A stretch of DNA of 64,000 nt. It comes from an uncultured Algibacter sp. Lineage in GTDB: Bacteria; Bacteroidota; Bacteroidia; Flavobacteriales; Flavobacteriaceae. Where the stretch lies: positions 1-64,000 of the forward strand of contig NZ_CANLZX010000005.1 in assembly GCF_947495675.1 (NCBI RefSeq), given 5' to 3'. The notes under the pieces were generated by a model. The model worked only from the letters and a program-made list of their open reading frames with translations. It was not told the DNA's origin and did not search any database. Below, piece after piece: positions 20,202 to 29,783 of this stretch (the first letter of the stretch is position 1; each line of letters begins with the position of its first letter). A program made the translations under genes and the position numbers.

Positions 20202-22079
20202 ATGAAATCAATAACATACATATTAATAGCAATAATGATAACAGGATTAAGCTGTACGAAAGAGAAGAAGGAGATTCGAAGTGATAATAATAGCGTAAAA
20301 ATAACAAAGAAAAAATACGTGGTTTATCAGGTCTTTACTAGATTGTTTGGTAATACAAATACAACTAATAAACCTTGGGGCACTATAGAAGAAAATGGTG
20401 TTGGTAAATTCAATGATTTTACAATAAAAGCTTTAAACGAAATTAAAGATTTAGGCGTGAGTCATATATGGTATACAGGAGTGCCTCATCATGATGTTAT
20501 AAGAGATTATAGCAAATACGGGATTTCAAATGATGATCCAGATGTAGTAAAAGGGCGTGCAGGTTCGCCTTATGCTGTTAAGGATTATTATAATGTAAAT
20601 CCAGATTTAGCCGTTAATGTAGAAAAAAGATTAGAAGAATTTCAAGCACTTATAAAAAGGACACATGAGGCTGGTTTGAAAGTAATTATTGATATTGTTC
20701 CTAACCATGTGGCTCGAAATTATAAGAGTATTTCAAAGCCAGAAGGTGTCAGGGATTTTGGTGAAGATGATGATATATCTGTCGTTTACAATGTTAATAA
20801 TAACTTCTATTATAATCCAGATGAGTCGTTTAAAGTACCAGTTTGGAAAAATGATTATTCGCCTTTAGGAAATGAAAAACACCCGCTTGAAGATGGTGAG
20901 TTTCCAGAAATGCCTGCAAAATGGACTGGAAACGGTTCTAGGTTATCACAACCAGATATGAACGATTGGTATGAAACTGTAAAAGTTAACTATGGTATTT
21001 CACCAGAAGGTAAAAAGGATTTTGACGAACTTCCCGACGGTTTTGAGAATGAAGATTATAAAACACATTATAATTTTTGGAAAGATAAAACGGTGCCTAA
21101 TTCTTGGTTAAAGTTTAGAGATATTGCTTTGTATTGGTTGGATATGCAGGTTGATGGTTTTCGTTATGATATGGCAGAAATGGTGCCTGTTGAGTTTTGG
21201 AGTTTTATGAATTCATCCATCAAAATGAAAAATCCAGATGCTTTTTTATTGGCTGAAGTTTATAACCCTTCACTTTATAGAGATTATATAAAGAAAGGAA
21301 AAATGGATTATTTATATGATAAAGTACAGTTGTATGATACCATAAAAAGTGTTATGCAAGGAACCGGTAAAACAGATCATATTCCTCCAATTCTTGACGA
21401 GTTAAAAGATATTGAACACCACATGTTGCATTTTCTTGAAAACCATGATGAGCAACGTTTAGCAAGTTCTGCTTTTGCCGGTAATGCAGAAAAAGGTAAA
21501 CCAGCAATGGTCGTTTCAGCAACTTCAACAACAGCTCCAACAATGATTTATTTTGGACAAGAAGTAGGGGAGGATGGCTCAGAAAATGCAGGGTTTGGCT
21601 TACCAACAAGAACTTCAATTTTTGATTATATAGGTGTTCCTGCTCATCAACGTTGGGTTAATAATAAGCAGTTTGATGGAGGCCAATTAACAAAAGAAGA
21701 AAAGCATTTAAGAGATTTTTATAAAAGAGTGTTAAACCTTACAATTAACAGTTCTGCTTTAGCTGGAAATTATCAAGATATTCATTTACATAATATACAA
21801 AATACACAATGGTATAATGATAAAGTACTATCATATGTGCGTTGGAGTGATGACGAGAAACTAATTATTGTTTCAAATTTTAACGACCAAAATACCTTTG
21901 GTTTTGAATTAAGTATTCCTGAAGATATTATTGAAAAATGGCACTTAAAAGATGGGGATTATGTAATTGAAGATCAATTGTATAAAGTTTATAAAACTAA
22001 TTTAAAAGTTACTAAAGGAAAAGCTTTATTGAGGGTAGATGTTAAACCATTGGAGTCCTTTATTTTTAAAGTGAATTAA
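20202..22079 (+). CDS. GH13 alpha-amylase lipoprotein
   Basis: This 625-residue protein has lipobox GLSC (Cys18) and a long GH13 barrel. Motifs: DIVPNH (164-169), GFRYDM with nucleophile Asp323, LLAEVY with acid Glu352, and LENHDEQR with Asp416. An insertion between about 170 and 300 (many Asp, Trp and Tyr) lengthens domain B. It may be outer-membrane anchored, like SusG, or periplasmic. It starts two bases after the esterase stop. Confidence 0.9.
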   Translation: MKSITYILIAIMITGLSCTKEKKEIRSDNNSVKITKKKYVVYQVFTRLFGNTNTTNKPWGTIEENGVGKFNDFTIKALNEIKDLGVSHIWYTGVPHHDVIRDYSKYGISNDDPDVVKGRAGSPYAVKDYYNVNPDLAVNVEKRLEEFQALIKRTHEAGLKVIIDIVPNHVARNYKSISKPEGVRDFGEDDDISVVYNVNNNFYYNPDESFKVPVWKNDYSPLGNEKHPLEDGEFPEMPAKWTGNGSRLSQPDMNDWYETVKVNYGISPEGKKDFDELPDGFENEDYKTHYNFWKDKTVPNSWLKFRDIALYWLDMQVDGFRYDMAEMVPVEFWSFMNSSIKMKNPDAFLLAEVYNPSLYRDYIKKGKMDYLYDKVQLYDTIKSVMQGTGKTDHIPPILDELKDIEHHMLHFLENHDEQRLASSAFAGNAEKGKPAMVVSATSTTAPTMIYFGQEVGEDGSENAGFGLPTRTSIFDYIGVPAHQRWVNNKQFDGGQLTKEEKHLRDFYKRVLNLTINSSALAGNYQDIHLHNIQNTQWYNDKVLSYVRWSDDEKLIIVSNFNDQNTFGFELSIPEDIIEKWHLKDGDYVIEDQLYKVYKTNLKVTKGKALLRVDVKPLESFIFKVN

Positions 22080-22146
22080 TTTAATAATCAAATTCTTTGC
22101 CTGCTAGGTTTCTAAAGCCTAAAGGTTAAATAAACATAGAAACAAA

Positions 22147-23799
22147 ATGAAGTATTTTTTAATCCTATTATCTTTTTTAGTTTTTAATGATTGTGAAGAC
22201 AAAAAACAAATATCCTCTAAAAAACAAAAAACACCTTTTGTATGGGAAGGTGCAAATGTGTATTTTTTATTAACCGATAGGTTTAATAATGGAGATACTT
22301 TAAATGATGTAAATTTTGATAGAAATTTAGAGACAGGAAAACTTCGTGGTTTTAAAGGAGGAGATATAAAAGGAATCACTCAAAAGATAAAAGATGGGTA
22401 TTTCACCAAATTAGGAATTAATGCCATTTGGATGACACCAATAGTAGAGCAAATTCATGGCGGAACTAATGAAGGAACAGGATTGAGTTATGGCTTTCAT
22501 GGCTACTGGGCTAGTGATTGGACAACTTTAGACCCTAATTTTGGAACAAAACAAGATCTACATAATTTAGTTGAAACGGCTCATAAAAATGGCATTCGTA
22601 TTCTTTTAGATGCTGTAATAAATCATACTGGGCCTGTAACAGATAAGGATCCTGTATGGCCATTAGATTGGGTGCGAACAGGGCCACAATGCGATTATCA
22701 ATCTTACAATAATACTATAACTTGTACATTAGTTAAAAATCTTCCAGATATTAAAACAGAAAGTGATGAAGCTGTTGAATTACCAACTCAATTAGTTGAG
22801 AAATGGAAAAATGAAGGTAGATATGAAGATGAAGTTGCAGAATTAAACTCATTTTTTAAGAGAACAAACCACCCAAGAGCGCCTCGATTTTATATCATGA
22901 AATGGCTAACCGATTACATAAAAGAATTTGGAATTGATGGTTATCGCGTTGATACCGTTAAGCATGTTGAGGAAAACGTATGGCAAGAATTTAAAAAAGA
23001 ATGTGATTTTGCGTTTTCTGAATATAAAAAATCTAATCCAGAAAAAGTATTGGATGATAACGATTTTTATTTAGTAGGAGAGGTATATAATTACGGGATT
23101 TCGGCAGGAAAAGCATTCGATTTTGGAGATAAAAAAGTAAATTATTTTGATAATGCTTTTAACGGACTTATAAATTTTGAGATGAAATGGAATGCCGCTC
23201 AACTAACAAAAGAAGAGTTATTTAAAAAATATTCTGATATTTTGAATTCAGAATTAAAAGGCTATGGCGTTTTAAATTATTTAAGTTCGCATGATGATGG
23301 GCAACCATTTGATGCGAACCGTAAAAAACCATTTGAAACTGCAACAAAACTGTTGTTGTGTCCAGGAGCATCGCAAGTATATTATGGTGATGAGTCAGCT
23401 CGTGCTTTAGTAATTCAAGGAACAGAAGGTGATGCAACATTACGCTCTTTTATGAATTGGGAGTCCATTAAAAATAATACTGAAACAAAAGCAGTTTTAC
23501 ATCATTGGCAAAAACTAGGACAATTCCGTGCTAAACACCCTGCAATAGGGGCTGGCGTTCATCAAATGATTACGGAGTCACCTTACGCATTTTACAGAAG
23601 TTTTTCTAAAGACGATTTCAAAGATTTGGTTGTTGTTGGTTTAGATTTACCTATTGGTGAAAAAGTATTAGATGTTTCAAAAGTCTTTGAAAATGGTGAT
23701 ACACTACATGATGCATATTCAGGTCTGTCTAGTAAAGTTGTAGAAGGGAAATTTACAGTTAACTCTCAGTTTAATATTTTACTTCTAGAAAAAATATAA
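22147..23799 (+). CDS. GH13 alpha-amylase, probable lipoprotein (SusG-like)
   Basis: This 550-residue protein has GH13 motifs DAVINH (155-160), GYRVDT with nucleophile Asp269, GEVY with acid Glu312, and SSHDDG with Asp383. The N-terminus is a hydrophobic helix ending FNDC (Cys16). Asp before the Cys makes a poor lipobox, so lipidation is uncertain although the gene is clearly exported. YFLLTDRFNNGD and KGGDIKGI are usual for bacterial alpha-amylases with a calcium site. It is the last gene of the plus arm, 67 bases after the previous one. Confidence 0.88.
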   Translation: MKYFLILLSFLVFNDCEDKKQISSKKQKTPFVWEGANVYFLLTDRFNNGDTLNDVNFDRNLETGKLRGFKGGDIKGITQKIKDGYFTKLGINAIWMTPIVEQIHGGTNEGTGLSYGFHGYWASDWTTLDPNFGTKQDLHNLVETAHKNGIRILLDAVINHTGPVTDKDPVWPLDWVRTGPQCDYQSYNNTITCTLVKNLPDIKTESDEAVELPTQLVEKWKNEGRYEDEVAELNSFFKRTNHPRAPRFYIMKWLTDYIKEFGIDGYRVDTVKHVEENVWQEFKKECDFAFSEYKKSNPEKVLDDNDFYLVGEVYNYGISAGKAFDFGDKKVNYFDNAFNGLINFEMKWNAAQLTKEELFKKYSDILNSELKGYGVLNYLSSHDDGQPFDANRKKPFETATKLLLCPGASQVYYGDESARALVIQGTEGDATLRSFMNWESIKNNTETKAVLHHWQKLGQFRAKHPAIGAGVHQMITESPYAFYRSFSKDDFKDLVVVGLDLPIGEKVLDVSKVFENGDTLHDAYSGLSSKVVEGKFTVNSQFNILLLEKI

Positions 23800-23817
23800 C
23801 TGTAATATTTTAAACGA

Positions 23818-23877
23818 CAAATTAATAGGTAAGTAAGTTAAATTAATAACGACAAAACTTATTAATTTGTAACTTTG
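23818..23877 (+). promoter_or_regulatory. Promoter -7 element and inverted repeat before the GAF gene
   Basis: TAACTTTG (23870-23877) matches the Bacteroidota -7 element TAnnTTTG. Just upstream, CAAATTAATA (23818-23827) and TATTAATTTG (23860-23869) form a perfect 10-bp inverted repeat whose second arm abuts the -7 element, so a bound protein would block or recruit polymerase. I see no well-placed TTG at -33. Confidence 0.5.
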
Positions 23878-23898
23878 TATAATAAGCATAGTAATATT

Positions 23899-26271
23899 AT
23901 GGATATTAACGACAATATTGAGTCACCTTTAAATTTAAAAGTTAGTTTCAATAAATTGTTGGAGCAATATGAGGTTTTGGCTAAAAGTGATGATGAATTT
24001 ATTGTTACAAAAGCTAAAAGTATTCTTAAGATTGCTAATATATATCCTGAGCTTAGAGAAGGTTTTAGTGACACTTCTATATTAAAACTAAGAGAAAAAG
24101 AAATAAGCACGATTCTTAAAGACAGTTTTAGTCCATTACTAACACAAAATGAGATTAAAACAGCTTCGGTACCTTTTCATGATTTAATATTTAATTCTTC
24201 AGTACGTTTTAAAAATATAATAGAAAAAGCAGGAGAAGGATTTACTTTAAATATTAAAAATATGCCTGATGATGATAGGTATATTATAGCATGTACAATT
24301 ATCTTAAATTTTTGTTATGGTTATAATTTAAATTTTAAAAGACCTTTTTATTACGAAATTCCCGATGCTGATGGTATACTACATTACTATAAAATATTAT
24401 ACAATGCAGATTTTTGCGAAATTATTCCAACGGATAAAGCAAAGAAAATTACAGAAGCAGACTATAGAGAATTATTAGATAATTTTGAAAATATTGCACT
24501 CTGGAAAGAGAAGTTTCCGCCAAATAGTTACTTGTTTAAAGGATTTGTAATTTCTAATATTTTTGATGTTACAGACGATCAATCAATATCAAATATAAAA
24601 TCAACTCTTATTGGAGAAAATAAGCGGAAAAATGAAAATTTTATGGAAAGTTTTCATGAAATATTTAGGTCGCTACTTATGTTAAAAGACATTAAGGTTG
24701 GGTTTTCAATATATAATAAAGAAGAAGGAAGTTTTCAGCGTGTATATGGTGCAGGTATGAATAGCTATCTTCTAGGAGATAGAGATCATGAAAAGTGTTC
24801 AGATGCGTTATGTGGATGGTCGTATAACAGGTTGTTAAACGAAAACAAATACTTTTCTGTTTCAGACGTAGACACTAAATTCGATATAGCTAAAGGTCGT
24901 GCGCCACACATTACAAGTCTGCATGAACAAGGAATTAAAAGTGCAATTTTTGCACCCATTTCCAATGATGATGGATTAATGGGGGTTATAGAAATAGTGT
25001 CTAAAAAGCCAAGAGTATTAAATAGTATTAATGCTAATAAACTGGTTGATGTTATGCCTTTTATTATTTCGGCTGTTGAGCGTTCTAAAAATGAAGAAGA
25101 AAATTTAATAGAAGCAATTATTCAACAAGAATGTACATCTGTACATTCAAGTGTTAAATGGCGTTTTGTAAAAGAAGCAAAAGCGTTTATTAAAGATGAA
25201 ATGAATGGACTAGATCCAAGTTTTAATGAAATTGCATTTAATAATATTTATCCGCTTTATGGTCAAATAGATATTAAAGGGTCTTCCGAGGCTAGAAATA
25301 TAGCAACACAGCAAGATTTAATACTACAACTTAAATCTATTAAGAATATTTTCAATTTAATTTCAAAAACTGAAAATTTGCCAATCTATGAACAATACAT
25401 CTACCAAATAAACGAATTTTTAGACGCTACAAAAAACAACTTTCAAGTAGATAGTGAGCAACAGATATCGGCATTTTTAAAAGAGGATATCGATCCTGTA
25501 TTTAAACATTTAAGTACTTACAGGCCTGTAAAAGAAAAGATTGAAACATATTATTCTAGTATTGATGATGAATTAAATGTGTTGTATAAACACAGAAAAG
25601 CTTATGATGAAACCATAGCTAAAATTAATACAGAAATGGCATCATTATTAGATAAAAAACAACATGATGCTCAGGCAATGTACCCACATTTTTTTGAGCG
25701 TTTTAAAACCGATGGTGTAGAACATAACATGTATATAGGAGAGTCTATAACTAAAGAAGATAGTTTTAATCCTGTGTATTTATACAATTTGCGTTTGTGG
25801 CAATTACAAGTTATGTGCGAGATGGAAAACAGCTATTATCAAATGAAATCTGATTTTCCTGTTGCCCTTGATGTTGCTTCTATGATTTTAGTTTTTAGTC
25901 AACCTTTATCTATTAGTTTTAGAATGGATGAAAAACAATTTGATGTAGATGGTACTTATAATGCACGCTATGAAATTGTAAAAAAACGAGTAGATAAAGC
26001 ATACATTAAAGGCACCACAAATCGTGTAACCCAAAAGGGAAAAATAAGTATTGTTTATTCGCAAAAGCAGGATGAACAAGAATACTTACGATATATTAAG
26101 TTTTTACAGTCTAAACATTATTTAGATACCGATGTTGAAATTGTTGAGCTTGAAGATTTACAAGCTGTAACTGGATTAAAAGCTATAAGAGTAAGTGTAC
26201 TTTATCATACAGATGGTAATGATAAAGAATTTTACACATATGATGATTTAATGAATGAGATTAAGGCTTAG
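23899..26271 (+). CDS. Large GAF-domain protein of unknown function
   Basis: This protein has about 790 residues. I chose ATG at 23899 because the in-frame TTG at 23875 lies inside the TAACTTTG promoter element. Counted from that ATG, a helical N-terminal region (1-240) precedes a GAF-like domain at about 250-400, recognised from the pattern FSIYNKEEGSFQRVYGAG through FAPISNDDGLMGVIEIVSKK. A long helical region (about 405-660) and a mixed C-terminal domain follow. There is no signal peptide or membrane helix, so it is cytoplasmic. GAF domains bind small ligands, including cyclic nucleotides. No output domain (kinase, cyclase, sigma-54) is recognisable. It meets an HD-PycTM gene tail to tail with an 11-bp overlap. 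Confidence 0.75.
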   Translation: MDINDNIESPLNLKVSFNKLLEQYEVLAKSDDEFIVTKAKSILKIANIYPELREGFSDTSILKLREKEISTILKDSFSPLLTQNEIKTASVPFHDLIFNSSVRFKNIIEKAGEGFTLNIKNMPDDDRYIIACTIILNFCYGYNLNFKRPFYYEIPDADGILHYYKILYNADFCEIIPTDKAKKITEADYRELLDNFENIALWKEKFPPNSYLFKGFVISNIFDVTDDQSISNIKSTLIGENKRKNENFMESFHEIFRSLLMLKDIKVGFSIYNKEEGSFQRVYGAGMNSYLLGDRDHEKCSDALCGWSYNRLLNENKYFSVSDVDTKFDIAKGRAPHITSLHEQGIKSAIFAPISNDDGLMGVIEIVSKKPRVLNSINANKLVDVMPFIISAVERSKNEEENLIEAIIQQECTSVHSSVKWRFVKEAKAFIKDEMNGLDPSFNEIAFNNIYPLYGQIDIKGSSEARNIATQQDLILQLKSIKNIFNLISKTENLPIYEQYIYQINEFLDATKNNFQVDSEQQISAFLKEDIDPVFKHLSTYRPVKEKIETYYSSIDDELNVLYKHRKAYDETIAKINTEMASLLDKKQHDAQAMYPHFFERFKTDGVEHNMYIGESITKEDSFNPVYLYNLRLWQLQVMCEMENSYYQMKSDFPVALDVASMILVFSQPLSISFRMDEKQFDVDGTYNARYEIVKKRVDKAYIKGTTNRVTQKGKISIVYSQKQDEQEYLRYIKFLQSKHYLDTDVEIVELEDLQAVTGLKAIRVSVLYHTDGNDKEFYTYDDLMNEIKA

Positions 26272-27511
26272 TTGTCATTTCTTGAACATGAGAAACTGGC
26301 GATTCGTCTGGTAAAACATCTTCTAACTCTGCTCCATTTATCTTTAAAGCAATACCAAATGATAGAACAGAAACAATCATGCCTATCATAAAAATAGTAT
26401 AAGTAACTCTAAGAATTCTATATTTACGCTCTAAAACTTTTCCTAAAAAATAAAGGTCTTTGGTTAAAGAGCTATAAACGTATTCTTTATCTTTTATAAG
26501 TTCTTTAACTGCCCAATCATATTCCTTTAAACTCATTTTATGAAAGTTTCCAAAAAAGGTAAGGTTAACATCTTTATTTGCTACATCTTCTTTAGTAAAC
26601 TCTCCACTAGTAATATTAGGTCTGGTTGCTATAATTGATAAAACCATAGATACAACACATGATAATGTAAAAATAGCTGTAGGGTAAATTAAATAAGCGT
26701 TATTATCTAATTTTGATATTAAATTTGCTAAAACAAGTGAAATGATAATGGCATTTACAGATAATAAAATGTTAGCTTTAGTATCTGCAATATCACTAAG
26801 TTTAATGTGGTTTCTTAATGCAACCCTATAAAATGTTTGTATGCCTCGTTCTGGACTTTCGTTTTTGTATTGTGCTTTATATTTTGCTTTTAATTCTTCA
26901 GTTTTAAGTTTGCTATTTCTTTTCTTCTTAGTTTTCATTAATTTAGAAAGGTTTTTTTCCTTTCTAGGTTGCCAATTTTTTAAAGCATAGTCTGTGTAAA
27001 ACTCATGTTTCTTTGTAAGAACTTTTATGTTTTCATTTAGCCATTCATTAGGCGAATAGCTTGCAACTCCTTGTATTTCTAGTTCCTTTCTAAGAAATTC
27101 GCTGGCTTCGTCAAAATATTTTTTTCCAAAATGAGACGCATCAGCATCTCTAATTATTTTTCCAAGTTCTGTATTTGGCGAATCTTTAAATTTAGTGGCT
27201 AAAATACATGCGTTTACAGCTTTTATTGTTTCCGCATCGGCATTGTTGTCTGTTAAAAAACGCGTTGCAATCTTAACACTTTCTTCTTCATGCCCATCTT
27301 TAGTTTTAGTATAGCCAGTATCATGTAATAAAGCAGTTAATTGAAGAATTTCTGAATCTTTTTCGCTTATCTCAGTATTTTCAATAATTTCTCTTACACT
27401 TCTTAAAACACGTTCAGTATGTGTGTAGTTATGGTAAATAAATGTATGGTCTAATTCGTTTTTAAACAAATCAAAAACAAATTTTTCAGCACTATCAATT
27501 AATTTCGACAT
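26261..27511 (-). CDS. HD-domain phosphohydrolase fused to a Pycsar-effector-like (PycTM) membrane domain
   Basis: This 416-residue protein has an N-terminal HD domain (about 20-180) with His31 (YTHTERV), the HD pair His63-Asp64 (LLHDTGY), His74 and Asp122 (RDADAS), a complete metal-site set. A lysine-rich linker (183-220) leads to the PycTM-like domain (about 222-395): RNHIKLSDIADTKANILLSV, then hydrophobic helices at about 246-265, 272-295 and 370-390. PycTM proteins are known membrane-impairing effectors opened by cyclic nucleotides in Pycsar phage defence. A fused HD hydrolase could degrade the activating nucleotide. No cyclase gene is adjacent. Function as a defence or signalling switch is inference. 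Confidence 0.85.
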   Translation of the reverse strand: MSKLIDSAEKFVFDLFKNELDHTFIYHNYTHTERVLRSVREIIENTEISEKDSEILQLTALLHDTGYTKTKDGHEEESVKIATRFLTDNNADAETIKAVNACILATKFKDSPNTELGKIIRDADASHFGKKYFDEASEFLRKELEIQGVASYSPNEWLNENIKVLTKKHEFYTDYALKNWQPRKEKNLSKLMKTKKKRNSKLKTEELKAKYKAQYKNESPERGIQTFYRVALRNHIKLSDIADTKANILLSVNAIIISLVLANLISKLDNNAYLIYPTAIFTLSCVVSMVLSIIATRPNITSGEFTKEDVANKDVNLTFFGNFHKMSLKEYDWAVKELIKDKEYVYSSLTKDLYFLGKVLERKYRILRVTYTIFMIGMIVSVLSFGIALKINGAELEDVLPDESPVSHVQEMTTKP

Positions 27512-27613
27512 AAAACAAGTAAATTTAATATCACAAATTACTAAAATTTAAATATATTATGTGTGCTTTATCTATAAAGATTTTGACTGTAAGAATGTTG
27601 ACTTGTTTTCGAC

Positions 27614-27627
27614 TTAAGATATCTTAA
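27614..27627. promoter_or_regulatory. 14-bp palindrome in the msrB upstream region
   Basis: TTAAGATATCTTAA is a perfect palindrome 41 bases before the msrB ATG, in the divergent region between msrB and the HD-PycTM gene. It may be an operator. AT-only palindromes are common in AT-rich DNA, so this is weak. Confidence 0.3.
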
Positions 27628-27667
27628 AACATAGTATATTTAACTAAAAAATAAAGAACCTATTATT

Positions 27668-28129
27668 ATGCTAACTTGGAAAGAAGTTATTAATTTTTCT
27701 GTAAAAGGAAACCCTACTCCAGACAAACGTGTCGAAAAAACTGAAGCTGAATGGCAAGCTCAACTAACTCCAGAACAATTTAGGATTACAAGGTTAAAAG
27801 GGACAGAAAGGCCGCATAGCGGTGCTTTATGCTCAATTCATGAAGCTGGAAAATACAATTGTATATGTTGTGATACGCCATTATTTGATTCTACAATTAA
27901 GTTTGAATCTGGTACTGGCTGGCCTAGTTTTACGCAACCAATTAAGGAAAATGCTATAAAGTATGAGCGCGATACTGCTTTTGGTATGGTTCGCGTTGAG
28001 GTTATGTGTAATACTTGCGATGGCCATTTAGGGCATGTTTTTCCTGATGGTCCTGAGCCAAGTGGTTTGCGGTACTGTATTAATTCAGAATCAATGCAGC
28101 TAGAAAAAGGTGCATTAAGTACAGAATAA
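27668..28129 (+). CDS. msrB: Peptide-methionine (R)-S-oxide reductase MsrB
   Basis: This 153-residue cytoplasmic protein has the MsrB fold markers: SGTGWPSF (81-88), zinc cysteines Cys65/Cys68 and Cys114/Cys117, GHLGHVFPDGP (119-129) and catalytic Cys137 in GLRYCINS. Cys55 in SGALC is a candidate resolving cysteine. It reduces the R-epimer of methionine sulfoxide in proteins. It is followed by selO and msrA on the same strand, making a group for repair of oxidised protein. There is no signal peptide. Confidence 0.95.
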   Translation: MLTWKEVINFSVKGNPTPDKRVEKTEAEWQAQLTPEQFRITRLKGTERPHSGALCSIHEAGKYNCICCDTPLFDSTIKFESGTGWPSFTQPIKENAIKYERDTAFGMVRVEVMCNTCDGHLGHVFPDGPEPSGLRYCINSESMQLEKGALSTE

Positions 28130-28201
28130 AATTAATTTTTATAATACATGCCATAAGGGGTTAAAATAAACAGTATTAAAAAGTACGGTTATAAAACTTA
28201 T

Positions 28202-29764
28202 ATGAATTTAAATATTAAAGATATATTTAATAAAGAATTACCTGCAGATCTTATTAAAGATAACTCTAGGCGACAAGTAATTGAAGCTTGTTTTTCTTTT
28301 GTTACACCAAAGCATACAGCAAAACCAGAATTACTCCATGTGTCTTCTGAAATGTTAGAAAACTTAGGGCTTTCTGAATCAGATGCAGAAAGTAAAGATT
28401 TTTTAAATGTTTTTACAGGAAATAAAGTTTTAGAAGAAACAAATCCATATGCCATGTGTTATGGTGGGCATCAATTTGGTAATTGGGCAGGACAATTAGG
28501 CGATGGGCGCGCCATTAATTTATTTGAAGTTGAGCATAATAAATCTAATTGGCAAGTACAGTTAAAAGGAGCAGGAGAAACACCTTATTCTAGACATGCA
28601 GATGGTTTAGCGGTATTGCGTTCTTCGGTAAGAGAATATTTGTGTAGTGAAGCCATGTTTCATCTAGGTGTTCCTACAACTCGTGCTTTGTCCCTGGCAC
28701 TATCAGGAGATAATGTACTTCGAGATGTTATGTATGACGGGAATTCGGCTTACGAAAAAGGAGCAATAGTATGCAGAACAGCCGAAACTTTTTTACGCTT
28801 TGGGAGTTATCAAATTTTTGCTTCAAGACAAGATGAAATAAACTTAAAAAAGTTAGTTGATTATACAATTAAGAATCACTTTACTCATATAGGAGAACCA
28901 TCTAAAGAAGTATATATCACATTTTTTAAAGAAGTCTCAGAACGAACTTTAGATATGATAATTCATTGGCAACGAGTTGGTTTTGTTCATGGGGTAATGA
29001 ATACAGATAACATGTCGATTCTTGGTTTAACGATAGATTACGGGCCATATGGCTGGTTAGAAGGTTATGAGTATGGCTGGACTCCAAACACAACTGATAG
29101 GCAAAATAAGCGCTATCGTTATGGTAACCAACCTAATATTGGTTTATGGAATTTAATTCAACTTGCAAACGCAATATACCCGTTAATCGATGCTGCAGAA
29201 CCTTTAGAAGCTATTTTAAATCAATATAAAACAGATTTTGAAGTTAAGTTACTAAACATGATGTGCTCTAAGTTAGGTTTTTTAAATAAAGATGAAAATG
29301 ATCAAAAACTAATACTAGAATTAGAGGATATATTACACTTAACAGAAACCGATATGACAATTTTCTTCAGAAATCTAAGTAATTTTGAAAAAGAAAAACC
29401 TTCAGAAGGGCTTCATGTAATTAGCGATGCATTTTATAAACCAGATGAAGTTACTGGGAATATTGAAAAGCGATGGAAAAGTTGGTTTGAAGAATATGCA
29501 AAAAGGTTGCGACAAGAATCATTTTCAAATGATGAACGAAAAGACAAAATGAACACAATAAATCCTAAATATGTATTACGTAATTATATGGCACAATTAG
29601 CCATTGATGATGCAGATAATGGAGATTACAAATTAATAGACGAATTGTTTAATATGCTTAGAAAGCCTTATGATGAGCAACCAGAATATCGAAAATGGTT
29701 TGCTAAACGCCCAGAATGGGCTAGACATAAAGTTGGCTGTTCTATGTTATCTTGCAGTTCATAA
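28202..29764 (+). CDS. selO: SelO-family protein adenylyltransferase (YdiU/UPF0061)
   Basis: This 520-residue protein has an atypical kinase fold known to transfer AMP to protein Ser/Thr/Tyr. Visible motifs: YGGHQFGNWAGQLGDGRA (80-97), QLKGAGETPYSR with the nucleotide-binding Lys, HGVMNTDNMSI (catalytic loop) and IDYGPYGWLE (metal-binding Asp). The C-terminus is GCSMLSCSS; Cys518 occupies the position of selenocysteine in animal SelO. Lying between msrB and msrA suits the described role of SelO in redox stress. Confidence 0.94.
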   Translation: MNLNIKDIFNKELPADLIKDNSRRQVIEACFSFVTPKHTAKPELLHVSSEMLENLGLSESDAESKDFLNVFTGNKVLEETNPYAMCYGGHQFGNWAGQLGDGRAINLFEVEHNKSNWQVQLKGAGETPYSRHADGLAVLRSSVREYLCSEAMFHLGVPTTRALSLALSGDNVLRDVMYDGNSAYEKGAIVCRTAETFLRFGSYQIFASRQDEINLKKLVDYTIKNHFTHIGEPSKEVYITFFKEVSERTLDMIIHWQRVGFVHGVMNTDNMSILGLTIDYGPYGWLEGYEYGWTPNTTDRQNKRYRYGNQPNIGLWNLIQLANAIYPLIDAAEPLEAILNQYKTDFEVKLLNMMCSKLGFLNKDENDQKLILELEDILHLTETDMTIFFRNLSNFEKEKPSEGLHVISDAFYKPDEVTGNIEKRWKSWFEEYAKRLRQESFSNDERKDKMNTINPKYVLRNYMAQLAIDDADNGDYKLIDELFNMLRKPYDEQPEYRKWFAKRPEWARHKVGCSMLSCSS

Positions 29765-29783
29765 AATAATATAAATTATAATA

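Noticed and set aside
23875..23898. TTG start giving eight more residues on the GAF protein
   Set aside because: It falls inside the TAACTTTG promoter element; ATG at 23899 is better.
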